Below the pieces are notes generated by a model, which was not told the origin of the DNA, did no database searches, and saw only the letters and a list, made by a program, of their open reading frames with translations. Position numbers and translations under genes: made by a program. Source: Planctomycetota bacterium (GTDB taxonomy: Bacteria > Planctomycetota > Planctomycetia > Pirellulales > Thermoguttaceae). From it: a DNA stretch of 10,375 nucleotides. The DNA is taken from NCBI GenBank assembly GCA_025356915.1, contig JANXQG010000615.1, positions 1 through 10,375 on the forward strand, read 5' to 3'. Below, in pieces: positions 5,662 through 10,375 of this stretch. The first letter of the stretch is position 1. Each line of letters starts with the position of its first letter.

Positions 5662-5967
5662 ATGCCTAAGAGAGTTGTCACCGGCGTTGTGACCCGCGAT
5701 AAGGCGGCGAAGACGCGTCGCGTCGAGGTAACCCGCCTAGTGCGGCATCCGCGCTATGGCAAGATTCTTCGTCGTCGGACGGTATGCACCGCGCACGACG
5801 AAGAGAATCAGTCGCATGCGGGTGACCTCGTGGAGATCGAGGAATCGCGGCCGCTTTCGCGTACCAAGCGATGGAAGTTGTTGCGAGTGGTGACGAAGGG
5901 GCCGACTGGGGTTGTTGCCTCGCTGGCGGTTGGCACTGGCACCGATGAGGCGAACAAGGCCCTTTAG
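5662..5967 (+). CDS. rpsQ: Small-subunit ribosomal protein S17 (uS17)
   Basis: S17 is a primary 16S rRNA-binding protein of the 30S body with an OB fold. The 101-residue product contains GVVTRDKAAKTRRVEV (8-23), HPRYGKILRRR (29-39), CTAHDEEN (42-49) and the signature GDLVEIEESRPLSRTKRW (54-71). It is longer than the E. coli protein (84 residues) because of a C-terminal tail of about 20 residues with no recognised role. ATG 5662 is preceded by a short T6-GG-A6 stretch (5645-5658) whose GGA may serve as a weak ribosome-binding site. Confidence 0.95.
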   Translation: MPKRVVTGVVTRDKAAKTRRVEVTRLVRHPRYGKILRRRTVCTAHDEENQSHAGDLVEIEESRPLSRTKRWKLLRVVTKGPTGVVASLAVGTGTDEANKAL

Positions 5968-6070
5968 AACCAGAAAGAAATAAACGTCGCAAGATACCGC
6001 AGCCGTTGCGGCGGATTCGACCGGGACTTTGATACTCAGGCAATCCAAGAGCGAACTGGACGAGTGAAAC
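5968..6070 (+). other. 103-nt spacer between rpsQ and rplN
   Basis: No gene is seen. CCGCA (5997-6001) and TGCGG (6007-6011) can form a 5-bp hairpin with a 5-nt loop. In most bacteria rpsQ and rplN are much closer. This spacer marks the junction between the S10-type and spc-type blocks, so an internal promoter is possible, but I do not see a convincing one. Confidence 0.5.
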
Positions 6071-6439
6071 ATGATTCAGATGCAAACACGGCTCGACGTA
6101 GCCGACAACACCGGTGCCAAGGAATTGATGTGTATCAAGGTTCTGGGCGGTAGCCGGAAGCGTTGGGCGCGAATTGGCGACGTGGTCGTCTGTAGCGTCA
6201 AGGGCGTGATCGCTGGCAGCGATTTCAAGAAGGGTGCTGTTGTTCGGGCAGTGATCGTCCGCTGTAAGCAGCCGACTCGCCGTGAAGACGGCAGTTATGT
6301 CCGCTTTGATAGCAATGCGGCGGTGATCATCGATACCGATCTAAATCCTCGGGGAACGCGCATCTTCGGTGCCGTCGCTCGGGAACTGCGGGAACGAAAT
6401 TTCATGAAAATTATTAGCCTCGCTTCTGAGGTGGTCTGA
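6071..6439 (+). CDS. rplN: Large-subunit ribosomal protein L14 (uL14)
   Basis: L14 is on the intersubunit face of the 50S beside L3 and L19, contributes to bridges with 16S rRNA, and is the docking site of the silencing factor RsfS. The product has exactly the family's standard 122 residues. It begins MIQMQTRLDVADNTGAKELM and has GGSRKRWARIGDVVV (26-40), then the conserved end ELRERNFMKIISLASEVV (105-122). ATG 6071 is the only sensible start; the upstream ribosome-binding site is weak. It is the first gene of the spc-like block, one nucleotide ahead of rplX. Confidence 0.98.
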   Translation: MIQMQTRLDVADNTGAKELMCIKVLGGSRKRWARIGDVVVCSVKGVIAGSDFKKGAVVRAVIVRCKQPTRREDGSYVRFDSNAAVIIDTDLNPRGTRIFGAVARELRERNFMKIISLASEVV

Positions 6440-6440
6440 G

Positions 6441-6803
6441 ATGTGGATAAGAGCAAACGACATAGTAATGGTCATCCGTGGTGAGGATCGGGGTACGCGT
6501 GGGAAGATCCTGCGCATGATCCACGACAATTCCCGCAATGGCGCGGACCGCGTGGTCGTGGAAGGCGTGAATCGGGTTTACCGTCACGTCCGCCGCAGCC
6601 AGCGGAATCCGCAAGGTGGCCGGCTTTCCGTGGAAATGCCCATCTCGCAAAGCAACGTTGCGCTGCTCTGTCAGGCGTGCGGCAAGCCGACGCGTGTCGG
6701 TGCCCGCTTCCTCGACGATGGTGCCAAAGAACGCTATTGCAAGAAGTGTGGAGCATCGGTCGGAGCAATCTCACCGGCCAAGGTGGCCCACGCCAAGAAG
6801 TGA
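6441..6803 (+). CDS. rplX: Large-subunit ribosomal protein L24 (uL24), zinc-ribbon form
   Basis: L24 initiates 50S assembly and sits at the tunnel exit. The 120-residue product has an N-terminal KOW domain (GEDRGTRGKILRM, 14-26, and VVVEGVNRVYRHVR, 38-51), then the conserved PISQSNVALLC. Cys77-x2-Cys80 and Cys100-x2-Cys103 form a four-cysteine zinc ribbon, the metal-binding form of the family. GAGGTGG at 6428-6434, within the end of rplN, is a strong ribosome-binding site for ATG 6441. Only one nucleotide separates it from the rplN stop, so the two are probably translationally coupled. Confidence 0.97.
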   Translation: MWIRANDIVMVIRGEDRGTRGKILRMIHDNSRNGADRVVVEGVNRVYRHVRRSQRNPQGGRLSVEMPISQSNVALLCQACGKPTRVGARFLDDGAKERYCKKCGASVGAISPAKVAHAKK

Positions 6804-6822
6804 ATTTATTGAAGGCCCAAAC

Positions 6823-7425
6823 ATGAGCGCAAAGAAAAACAAAGAAGCCGCAGCCGAAACCAAGGGACCGAAGAAGGTTCCCACGCCCCGGCTGATGGAG
6901 CGTTATTTCAAAGAGATCGTTCCTGCCCTGTCGGCCAAGTTCGGTCGGAACAATATCCTCTCGCTCCCCCGGCTGAGGAAGATCGTGATCAACATGGGCG
7001 TCGGCAAGGCGATCACGGAGAAAAAATTTATCGAAGAAGCCGTCGAGGCGATGAAAACGATCGCAGGGCAAAAGCCGGTCGTAACCGTCTCGCGCTTGTC
7101 GGTCGCCGGATTCAAGCTCCGCGAAGGTCAGGCCGTGGGCTGCAAGGTGACATTGCGCGGCAAGCGAATGTACGAGTTCCTTGACCGCTTGATCGCGCTG
7201 GCAATTCCCCGTGTCCGCGACTTCCGCGGTTTGAATCCCAACGGTTTCGACGGCCATGGCAATTATAGTTTGGGTTTGACTGAGCAACTGGTCTTTCCTG
7301 AACTGAACCCAGACAAGTTCACAAATGTCCAAGGCATGCATGTGACCCTGGTGACCAACAGCGGAAGCGACGATGAATCGCGGGAACTGTTGCGGGCGAT
7401 CGGCATGCCGCTGCGACAGGCGTAA
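6823..7425 (+). CDS. rplE: Large-subunit ribosomal protein L5 (uL5)
   Basis: L5 binds 5S rRNA with L18 and contacts P-site tRNA and S13. The 200-residue product is about 20 residues longer than E. coli L5 because of a Lys/Ala-rich N-terminal extension (1-20) before TPRLMERYFKE. It has KIVINMGVG (53-61), IAGQKPVVT (80-88), VAGFKLREG (94-102), RVRDFRGLNPNGFDGHGNYS (130-149) and EQLVFPE (154-160). Between positions 89 and 93 it reads VSRLS, where most bacteria have a basic RARKS-type stretch. GAAGG at 6811-6815 supports ATG 6823; a longer in-frame start inside rplX has no support. rplX ends 19 nt upstream. Confidence 0.96.
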   Translation: MSAKKNKEAAAETKGPKKVPTPRLMERYFKEIVPALSAKFGRNNILSLPRLRKIVINMGVGKAITEKKFIEEAVEAMKTIAGQKPVVTVSRLSVAGFKLREGQAVGCKVTLRGKRMYEFLDRLIALAIPRVRDFRGLNPNGFDGHGNYSLGLTEQLVFPELNPDKFTNVQGMHVTLVTNSGSDDESRELLRAIGMPLRQA

Positions 7426-7457
7426 GGAATCATGGGCAAGGAATTTTTGCAAGGAAT
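7424..7457. repeat. Three spaced AAGGAAT copies
   Basis: AAGGAAT occurs at 7424-7430, 7438-7444 and 7451-7457. The last two are part of a 9-bp direct repeat, GCAAGGAAT (7436-7444 and 7449-7457). All fall between the rplE stop and rpsN and each contains a Shine-Dalgarno-like AAGGA. Confidence 0.6.
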
Positions 7458-7500
7458 GATTGTATCGCGACATCCCATCGCGTGTTTTCCAGGATCCTGA
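7432..7500 (+). CDS. Possible 22-codon leader ORF in the rplE-rpsN spacer
   Basis: ATG 7432 opens a frame reading MGKEFLQGMIVSRHPIACFPGS, stopping at TGA 7498-7500. AAGGA at 7424-7428 overlaps the rplE stop and is 3 nt from the ATG, which is close for a ribosome-binding site. The stop lies 4 nt before the rpsN start, so ribosomes finishing it could reinitiate at S14. The peptide matches no family I know. It may be a regulatory upstream ORF or a chance reading of a spacer that carries three AAGGAAT copies. Confidence 0.25.
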   Translation: MGKEFLQGMIVSRHPIACFPGS

Positions 7501-7504
7501 ATGT

Positions 7505-7690
7505 ATGGCAAGTAAATCGAAGATAGCTATGGCCCTCCGGACGCCAAAGTTTTCTACGCGTCTGGTGCGTCGCTGTCGGATTTGTGGCCGGCCGCGAGCC
7601 GTTTACCGGAAGTTCGGAATTTGTCGGATTTGCTTTCGTAACTTGGCGGACGAGGGAGTGATTCCCGGTGTCCGAAAGGCGAGCTGGTGA
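7505..7690 (+). CDS. rpsN: Small-subunit ribosomal protein S14 (uS14), type Z
   Basis: S14 completes the 30S head next to S3 and S10. The product has 61 residues, the normal size of the short zinc-binding form, not the roughly 100-residue zinc-free type. Cys24-x2-Cys27 and Cys40-x2-Cys43 form the zinc site, and the stretches RTPKF (12-16), CGRPRAVYRKFG (27-38) and VIPGVRKASW (52-61) are standard. The start is ATG 7505, which gives the family's MASKSKIA beginning; a TTG at 7460 would add 15 unrelated residues. AGGA at 7491-7494 is 10 nt upstream. Another ATG at 7501 is out of frame. Confidence 0.97.
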   Translation: MASKSKIAMALRTPKFSTRLVRRCRICGRPRAVYRKFGICRICFRNLADEGVIPGVRKASW

Positions 7691-7706
7691 GAGGAGCCCA
7701 AAACCT

Positions 7707-8102
7707 ATGATGACCGACCCCATCGCCGACATGTTAACCCGCATTCGCAATGCGGTGCGCGTTGAGAAACCGCACGTCGATTTCCCGCTCTCCAAGGTGA
7801 AGCGTGGACTCGCGGAAGTTCTGAAGCGCGAAGGCTACATCTGGGATTGGGAGGAAGTGCCTTCTGAACCTGCCAGGCAACTCCGGCTTCACCTGAAGTA
7901 CGGCCCCAATGGTGAGCGCGTGATCCGCACGATCCGTCGCATCAGCAAGCCGGGTCGCCGGGTGTATAGCGGAACGACTCAACTGAAACCCGTGCTCGGT
8001 GGACTGGGAATCTCGGTCATCAGCACCAGCCGAGGCGTGATCAGCGATCGCGAAGCGCGGCAGCGCAAACTCGGTGGTGAAGTGCTGTGTGAGATTTGGT
8101 AG
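7707..8102 (+). CDS. rpsH: Small-subunit ribosomal protein S8 (uS8)
   Basis: S8 is a primary 16S rRNA-binding protein of the central domain and, in E. coli, the repressor of the spc operon. The 131-residue product starts MMTDPIADMLTRIRNA and ends with the family signature STSRGVISDREARQRKLGGEVLCEIW (106-131). Length equals the usual 130-132. GAGGAG at 7691-7696 lies 10 nt before ATG 7707. A second ATG at 7710 is equally possible. A GTG at 7668 would overlap rpsN and add 13 residues unlike the family. A 92-nt spacer follows. Confidence 0.97.
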   Translation: MMTDPIADMLTRIRNAVRVEKPHVDFPLSKVKRGLAEVLKREGYIWDWEEVPSEPARQLRLHLKYGPNGERVIRTIRRISKPGRRVYSGTTQLKPVLGGLGISVISTSRGVISDREARQRKLGGEVLCEIW

Positions 8103-8194
8103 AACACTGAGCACCGGTAGATGAGTTACACAATTTATCCTACGTCGAATTCGTTCAAGTTGTTCTTGATCGCAATAAGCAAAGGCTGAGTATC

Positions 8195-8740
8195 ATGTCC
8201 CGTATTGGAAGAAAACCTATTGAGGTGCCGGCGAATGTGAAAGTCGCCGTCAACGGCCGCGTGGTCTCAGCGGAAGGCCCCAAGGGCAAGCTCGAGTGGG
8301 AACTTCGCCCGGAGATCAGCGTGGAACACGACGTCGCCGCCAAGATGCTAATCGTCTCGCGCGACAGCGACCAGCGTTTGTCTCGTGCATTGCATGGCCT
8401 GACTCGTGCCGTGTTGCAAAATATTATCGTCGGTGTGACTCAGGGCTATGAGAGGCGGCTGGAACTGCATGGAGTCGGTTACATTGCCGCCATCCTAGGC
8501 CAGACATTACAGCTTCGCGTTGGCTTGGCCAATGAGCTTCAGGTTCCGATCCCTGCTGGTCTGAAGGTGGCCTGCCCCGACCAGCAGCATATTGTCGTTC
8601 AGGGGATCGATAAGCAATTGGTCGGCCAGTTTGCCGCGGAAGTCCGCTCCTTGCGGAAGCCCGAGCCGTACAAGGGTAAGGGAATCCGTTATATGGGCGA
8701 GCAGGTTCGCCGCAAGCAGGGCAAGGCCATGGTCAAGTAA
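8195..8740 (+). CDS. rplF: Large-subunit ribosomal protein L6 (uL6)
   Basis: L6 sits at the base of the L7/L12 stalk near the sarcin-ricin loop. The 181-residue product has the duplicated L6 fold. It begins MSRIGRKPIEVP, has AEGPKGKL (26-33), SRALHGLTRAVLQNIIVGVTQGYERRLELHGVGY (63-96), and the diagnostic RKPEPYKGKGIRYMGE (154-169) near the C-terminus. AAAGG at 8181-8185 supports ATG 8195. It is preceded by a 92-nt spacer in which only a weak hairpin is seen (TCAAG 8155-8159 with CTTGA 8165-8169). Confidence 0.97.
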   Translation: MSRIGRKPIEVPANVKVAVNGRVVSAEGPKGKLEWELRPEISVEHDVAAKMLIVSRDSDQRLSRALHGLTRAVLQNIIVGVTQGYERRLELHGVGYIAAILGQTLQLRVGLANELQVPIPAGLKVACPDQQHIVVQGIDKQLVGQFAAEVRSLRKPEPYKGKGIRYMGEQVRRKQGKAMVK

Positions 8741-8812
8741 ATGGATCAATGCGTAGGTAAACGTCGGTAAAATTTTGTTTGAAGGCAGTGAATTCGGAAG
8801 CGAGATCTAATC

Positions 8813-9181
8813 GTGCAACATCAACGACAAATATTGCGACAGCGTCAGCGGCGGGCGATCCGCGTCCGCAACCGCCTGAAGCGCGACGCTTCCAGGCCGC
8901 GGTTGGCGATTTTTCGCAGCCACCAGAACATTTACGCCCAAATCATCGACGATACTGCGGGCAAGACCCTGGTTTCGGTCAGTAGTCGCGATCAGGTTCT
9001 TCGGCAGGATCTGCGTTATGGCGGCAACAAGACCGCAGCAGCAGCCGTAGGCAAGGCCATCGCTCAACGGGCTTTGGAAGCGGGCGTTCAGGAGGTCGTA
9101 TTTGACCGTCGCGATTACAAGTTTCACGGCCGCGTGGCCGCCTTGGCGGCGGCCGCTCGTGAAGCTGGCTTGAAGTTTTAA
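8813..9181 (+). CDS. rplR: Large-subunit ribosomal protein L18 (uL18), GTG start
   Basis: L18 binds 5S rRNA with L5 in the central protuberance. The 122-residue product has a basic N-terminus (RQRQRRAIRVRNRLKR, 9-24), RPRLAIFRSHQNIYAQIIDD (28-47), GKTLVSVSS (50-58) and the family end HGRVAALAAAAREAGLKF (105-122). The start must be GTG 8813: no ATG exists in frame, the upstream frame closes at TGA 8789-8791, and GGAAGCGAG at 8796-8804 is well placed. E. coli L18 has 117 residues. A 72-nt spacer precedes it. Confidence 0.96.
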   Translation: MQHQRQILRQRQRRAIRVRNRLKRDASRPRLAIFRSHQNIYAQIIDDTAGKTLVSVSSRDQVLRQDLRYGGNKTAAAAVGKAIAQRALEAGVQEVVFDRRDYKFHGRVAALAAAAREAGLKF

Positions 9182-9217
9182 TTATCGCAACGTACAGCAC
9201 AAAAAAGTACAGTATTT

Positions 9218-9712
9218 ATGGCAGCCCAAAAAGATTCGTCTGGACGTGGTGACTTGATCGACAAGGTGGTCAAGATCCGGCGTTGCGCCGCCGTGGTCAA
9301 AGGAGGCCGCCGTTTCAGTTTCACTGCCATGGTCGTTGTGGGTGACGGTCGCGGCAAGGTGGGCTGGGGCTACGGCAAGGCCAATGAAGTGCCTCCTGCC
9401 GTGGAAAAAGCCGTTAAAGACGGCACGCGGAAGATGCTTCCCATGGCTCTGCAAGGATCGTCCATTCCTCACACCGTGCTAGGCCGATTTGGCGCGTCCA
9501 GTGTCAAACTGATTCCCGCCTCGCCGGGCACCGGCGTGATTGCCGGCTCGGCGGTCCGTGCTGTTTGCGAAGCGGTCGGTATCCACGACATCCTGACCAA
9601 GAGCTATGGTTCCAACAATCCACACAACCTGGCCAAGGCCGCCATCGAGGCGTTGCAGCAGCTCCGCACGCAATCCGAAGTCGAGCGGCTGCGAGGAGTA
9701 TCGCTGTCATGA
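9218..9712 (+). CDS. rpsE: Small-subunit ribosomal protein S5 (uS5)
   Basis: S5 is at the mRNA entry channel and affects decoding accuracy; its N-terminal loop is where spectinomycin-resistance changes map. The 164-residue product has a dsRNA-binding-like N domain with VVKGGRRFSFTAMVVVGDG (26-44) and VGWGYGKANEVP (48-59), then the C-terminal ASPGTGVIAGSAVRAV (101-116) and KSYGSNNPHNLAKA (128-141). ATG 9218 has no clear Shine-Dalgarno sequence in the AT-rich 36-nt spacer. Its stop overlaps the rplO start (ATGA, 9709-9712). Confidence 0.97.
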   Translation: MAAQKDSSGRGDLIDKVVKIRRCAAVVKGGRRFSFTAMVVVGDGRGKVGWGYGKANEVPPAVEKAVKDGTRKMLPMALQGSSIPHTVLGRFGASSVKLIPASPGTGVIAGSAVRAVCEAVGIHDILTKSYGSNNPHNLAKAAIEALQQLRTQSEVERLRGVSLS

Positions 9713-10206
9713 ATCTGCACGATGTTAATGAAGATGTCCATCGCAATAAGTCGCGCAAGCGTCTCGGTCGTGGACCTGGTTCGGGTCTGGGCAAGACTGC
9801 CGGCAAAGGCCACAAAGGCCAGCGTTCCCGACCAGGTTACAAGGCCCTGCCGGTGTTTGAAGGCGGTCAGATGCCCTTGGTTCGCCGCATTCCCAAGCGA
9901 GGCTTCCACAATCAGTTTGCTTTGGAAGTGGCCGCGATCAATGTGGGCGACATCCAGCACCGCTTTGAAGCTAGCGAGGAAGTCAACCCGGCCACGCTCA
10001 AAATTCGCGGCCTAGTGAAGGGCCAGTACGATCTGCTCAAAATACTGGGTGACGGCGAGTTGACCAAAAGTTTGAAGATCTCCGCGCACAAGTTTAGCGC
10101 GTCGGCCATAGAAAAGATAGAGAAGGCTGGCGGTCAGATTACCGTGTTGCCAGGCAAGAAGCCGGTCGTTAAGGTGAAGAGGGAAAGGAAGAAGGCGGCG
10201 GACTAA
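9709..10206 (+). CDS. rplO: Large-subunit ribosomal protein L15 (uL15)
   Basis: L15 is a 23S-binding protein important for mid-to-late 50S assembly. The 165-residue product starts MNLHDVNEDV and has the glycine-rich KRLGRGPGSGLGKTAGKGHK (17-36), FEGGQMPLVRRIPKRGF (50-66) and a C-terminal domain containing IEKAGGQITVL (137-147). A lysine-rich tail makes it longer than E. coli L15 (144). GAGGAG at 9693-9698 within rpsE is 10 nt before ATG 9709. Usually rpmD (L30) lies between rpsE and rplO; here the two genes overlap by 4 nt and L30 is absent. Confidence 0.97.
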   Translation: MNLHDVNEDVHRNKSRKRLGRGPGSGLGKTAGKGHKGQRSRPGYKALPVFEGGQMPLVRRIPKRGFHNQFALEVAAINVGDIQHRFEASEEVNPATLKIRGLVKGQYDLLKILGDGELTKSLKISAHKFSASAIEKIEKAGGQITVLPGKKPVVKVKRERKKAAD

Positions 10207-10249
10207 CGCTGTGGCCCGGTGCTACGGTTCGGGAACCAAAGAATGAAAA

Positions 10250-10271
10250 AATCCGAATGACGAAATCCGAA
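10250..10271. repeat. AATCCGAA direct repeat
   Basis: AATCCGAA occurs at 10250-10257 and 10264-10271, separated by TGACGA. The unit is the reverse complement of the TTCGGATT core found four times near the window end, so both blocks belong to one repeat family in opposite orientation. Confidence 0.75.
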
Positions 10272-10353
10272 ACAAATTTGATATACCAGGGACGAAGGCT
10301 CGAAACCGTTTCGGTCATTTCAATTTTAGCTTTTGAATTTGTTTCGGATTTCG
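10261..10353. repeat. 18-bp perfect inverted repeat with 57-nt loop
   Basis: CGAAATCCGAAACAAATT (10261-10278) is the exact reverse complement of AATTTGTTTCGGATTTCG (10336-10353). Two G-U pairs and one A-U pair can extend the helix inwards. Inside the loop CGAAAC-C-GTTTCG (10301-10313) is a further small palindrome. The structure is long enough to be a transcript-stabilising or attenuating hairpin between rplO and the next gene, or a small palindromic mobile repeat. No T run follows it. Confidence 0.8.
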
Positions 10354-10369
10354 GATTTCGGATTTCGGA
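10342..10369. repeat. TTTCGGA tandem repeat, 4 perfect units
   Basis: TTTCGGA is repeated at 10342-10348, 10349-10355, 10356-10362 and 10363-10369 with no mismatches, then TTTTCC at the window edge. The array overlaps the right arm of the inverted repeat and may continue beyond the window. Confidence 0.9.
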
Positions 10370-10375
10370 TTTTCC

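Larger units (their letters stand above)
10207..10375 (+). other. Non-coding tail with repeats after rplO
   Basis: No gene start is recognised in the 169 nt to the window end. secY is the usual next gene but is not seen. A small stem GGTT-CGGG-AACC lies at 10226-10237. It is followed by the repeat block described separately (10250-10373). The region is AT-rich compared with the genes. Confidence 0.6.

Noticed and set aside
6472..7473. 333-codon open frame on the minus strand opposite rplX and rplE
   Set aside because: It lies antisense to two well-conserved genes, its predicted peptide resembles no family, and it is composed as expected from reverse reading of GC-rich codons.
1..10375. A novel defence, secretion or biosynthetic system in the window
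   Set aside because: All sizeable coding capacity on the + strand is explained by conserved ribosomal proteins, and there is no room for another multigene system.

Overview
This window is a bacterial ribosomal-protein super-operon: the S10 block joined to the spc block, all on the + strand. Twenty r-protein genes are complete, in the order rpsJ-rplC-rplD-rplW-rplB-rpsS-rplV-rpsC-rplP-rpmC-rpsQ-rplN-rplX-rplE-rpsN-rpsH-rplF-rplR-rpsE-rplO. Every product is recognisable from family signatures. No mobile element, CRISPR array, tRNA, rRNA or defence-type gene is visible.

The organism is probably a planctomycete, perhaps in the Pirellulales. This is inferred from the style of several proteins (the L4 tunnel loop, the unusual L22 hairpin, L3 with an internal insertion), the absence of rpmD (L30) between rpsE and rplO, many long structured spacers inside an operon that is usually tight, and spacer tandem repeats built from TTTCGGA/AATCCGAA and from GAACTAAGTACGAA. 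S14 is the short zinc-binding form and L24 carries a four-cysteine zinc ribbon. Base composition is moderately GC-rich and looks alike across the genes; I see no sign of horizontal transfer.

Layout. Positions 1-382 hold no gene. They contain a GC-rich hairpin at 204-232, a good sigma70-type promoter (-35 at 257-262, -10 at 280-285) and a roughly 90-nt structured leader ahead of rpsJ. Positions 383-5281 are the S10 block (S10, L3, L4, L23, L2, S19, L22, S3, L16). It has two structured hairpins between rpsJ and rplC, and rpsC and rplP overlap by 62 nt in different frames. L29 and S17 (5372-5967) sit between large spacers. Positions 6071-10206 are the spc block (L14, L24, L5, S14, S8, L6, L18, S5, L15), ending with an ATGA overlap of rpsE and rplO. 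Positions 10207-10375 are non-coding and carry an 18-bp inverted repeat plus a four-unit tandem repeat, where secY would be expected to follow.

How the genes work together: the products assemble both subunits. S10, S19, S3, S14, S17, S8 and S5 belong to the 30S. L3, L4, L23, L2, L22, L16, L29, L14, L24, L5, L6, L18 and L15 belong to the 50S. They cover the peptidyl-transferase surroundings (L2, L3, L16), the exit tunnel (L4, L22, L23, L24, L29), the 5S rRNA particle (L5, L18) and the mRNA entry/decoding side (S3, S5). One promoter ahead of rpsJ plus local leader structures is the simplest regulatory picture. The core content is ordinary. What deserves a second look is in the spacers, the rpsC/rplP overprint and a few lineage-specific changes in the proteins, not a new system.
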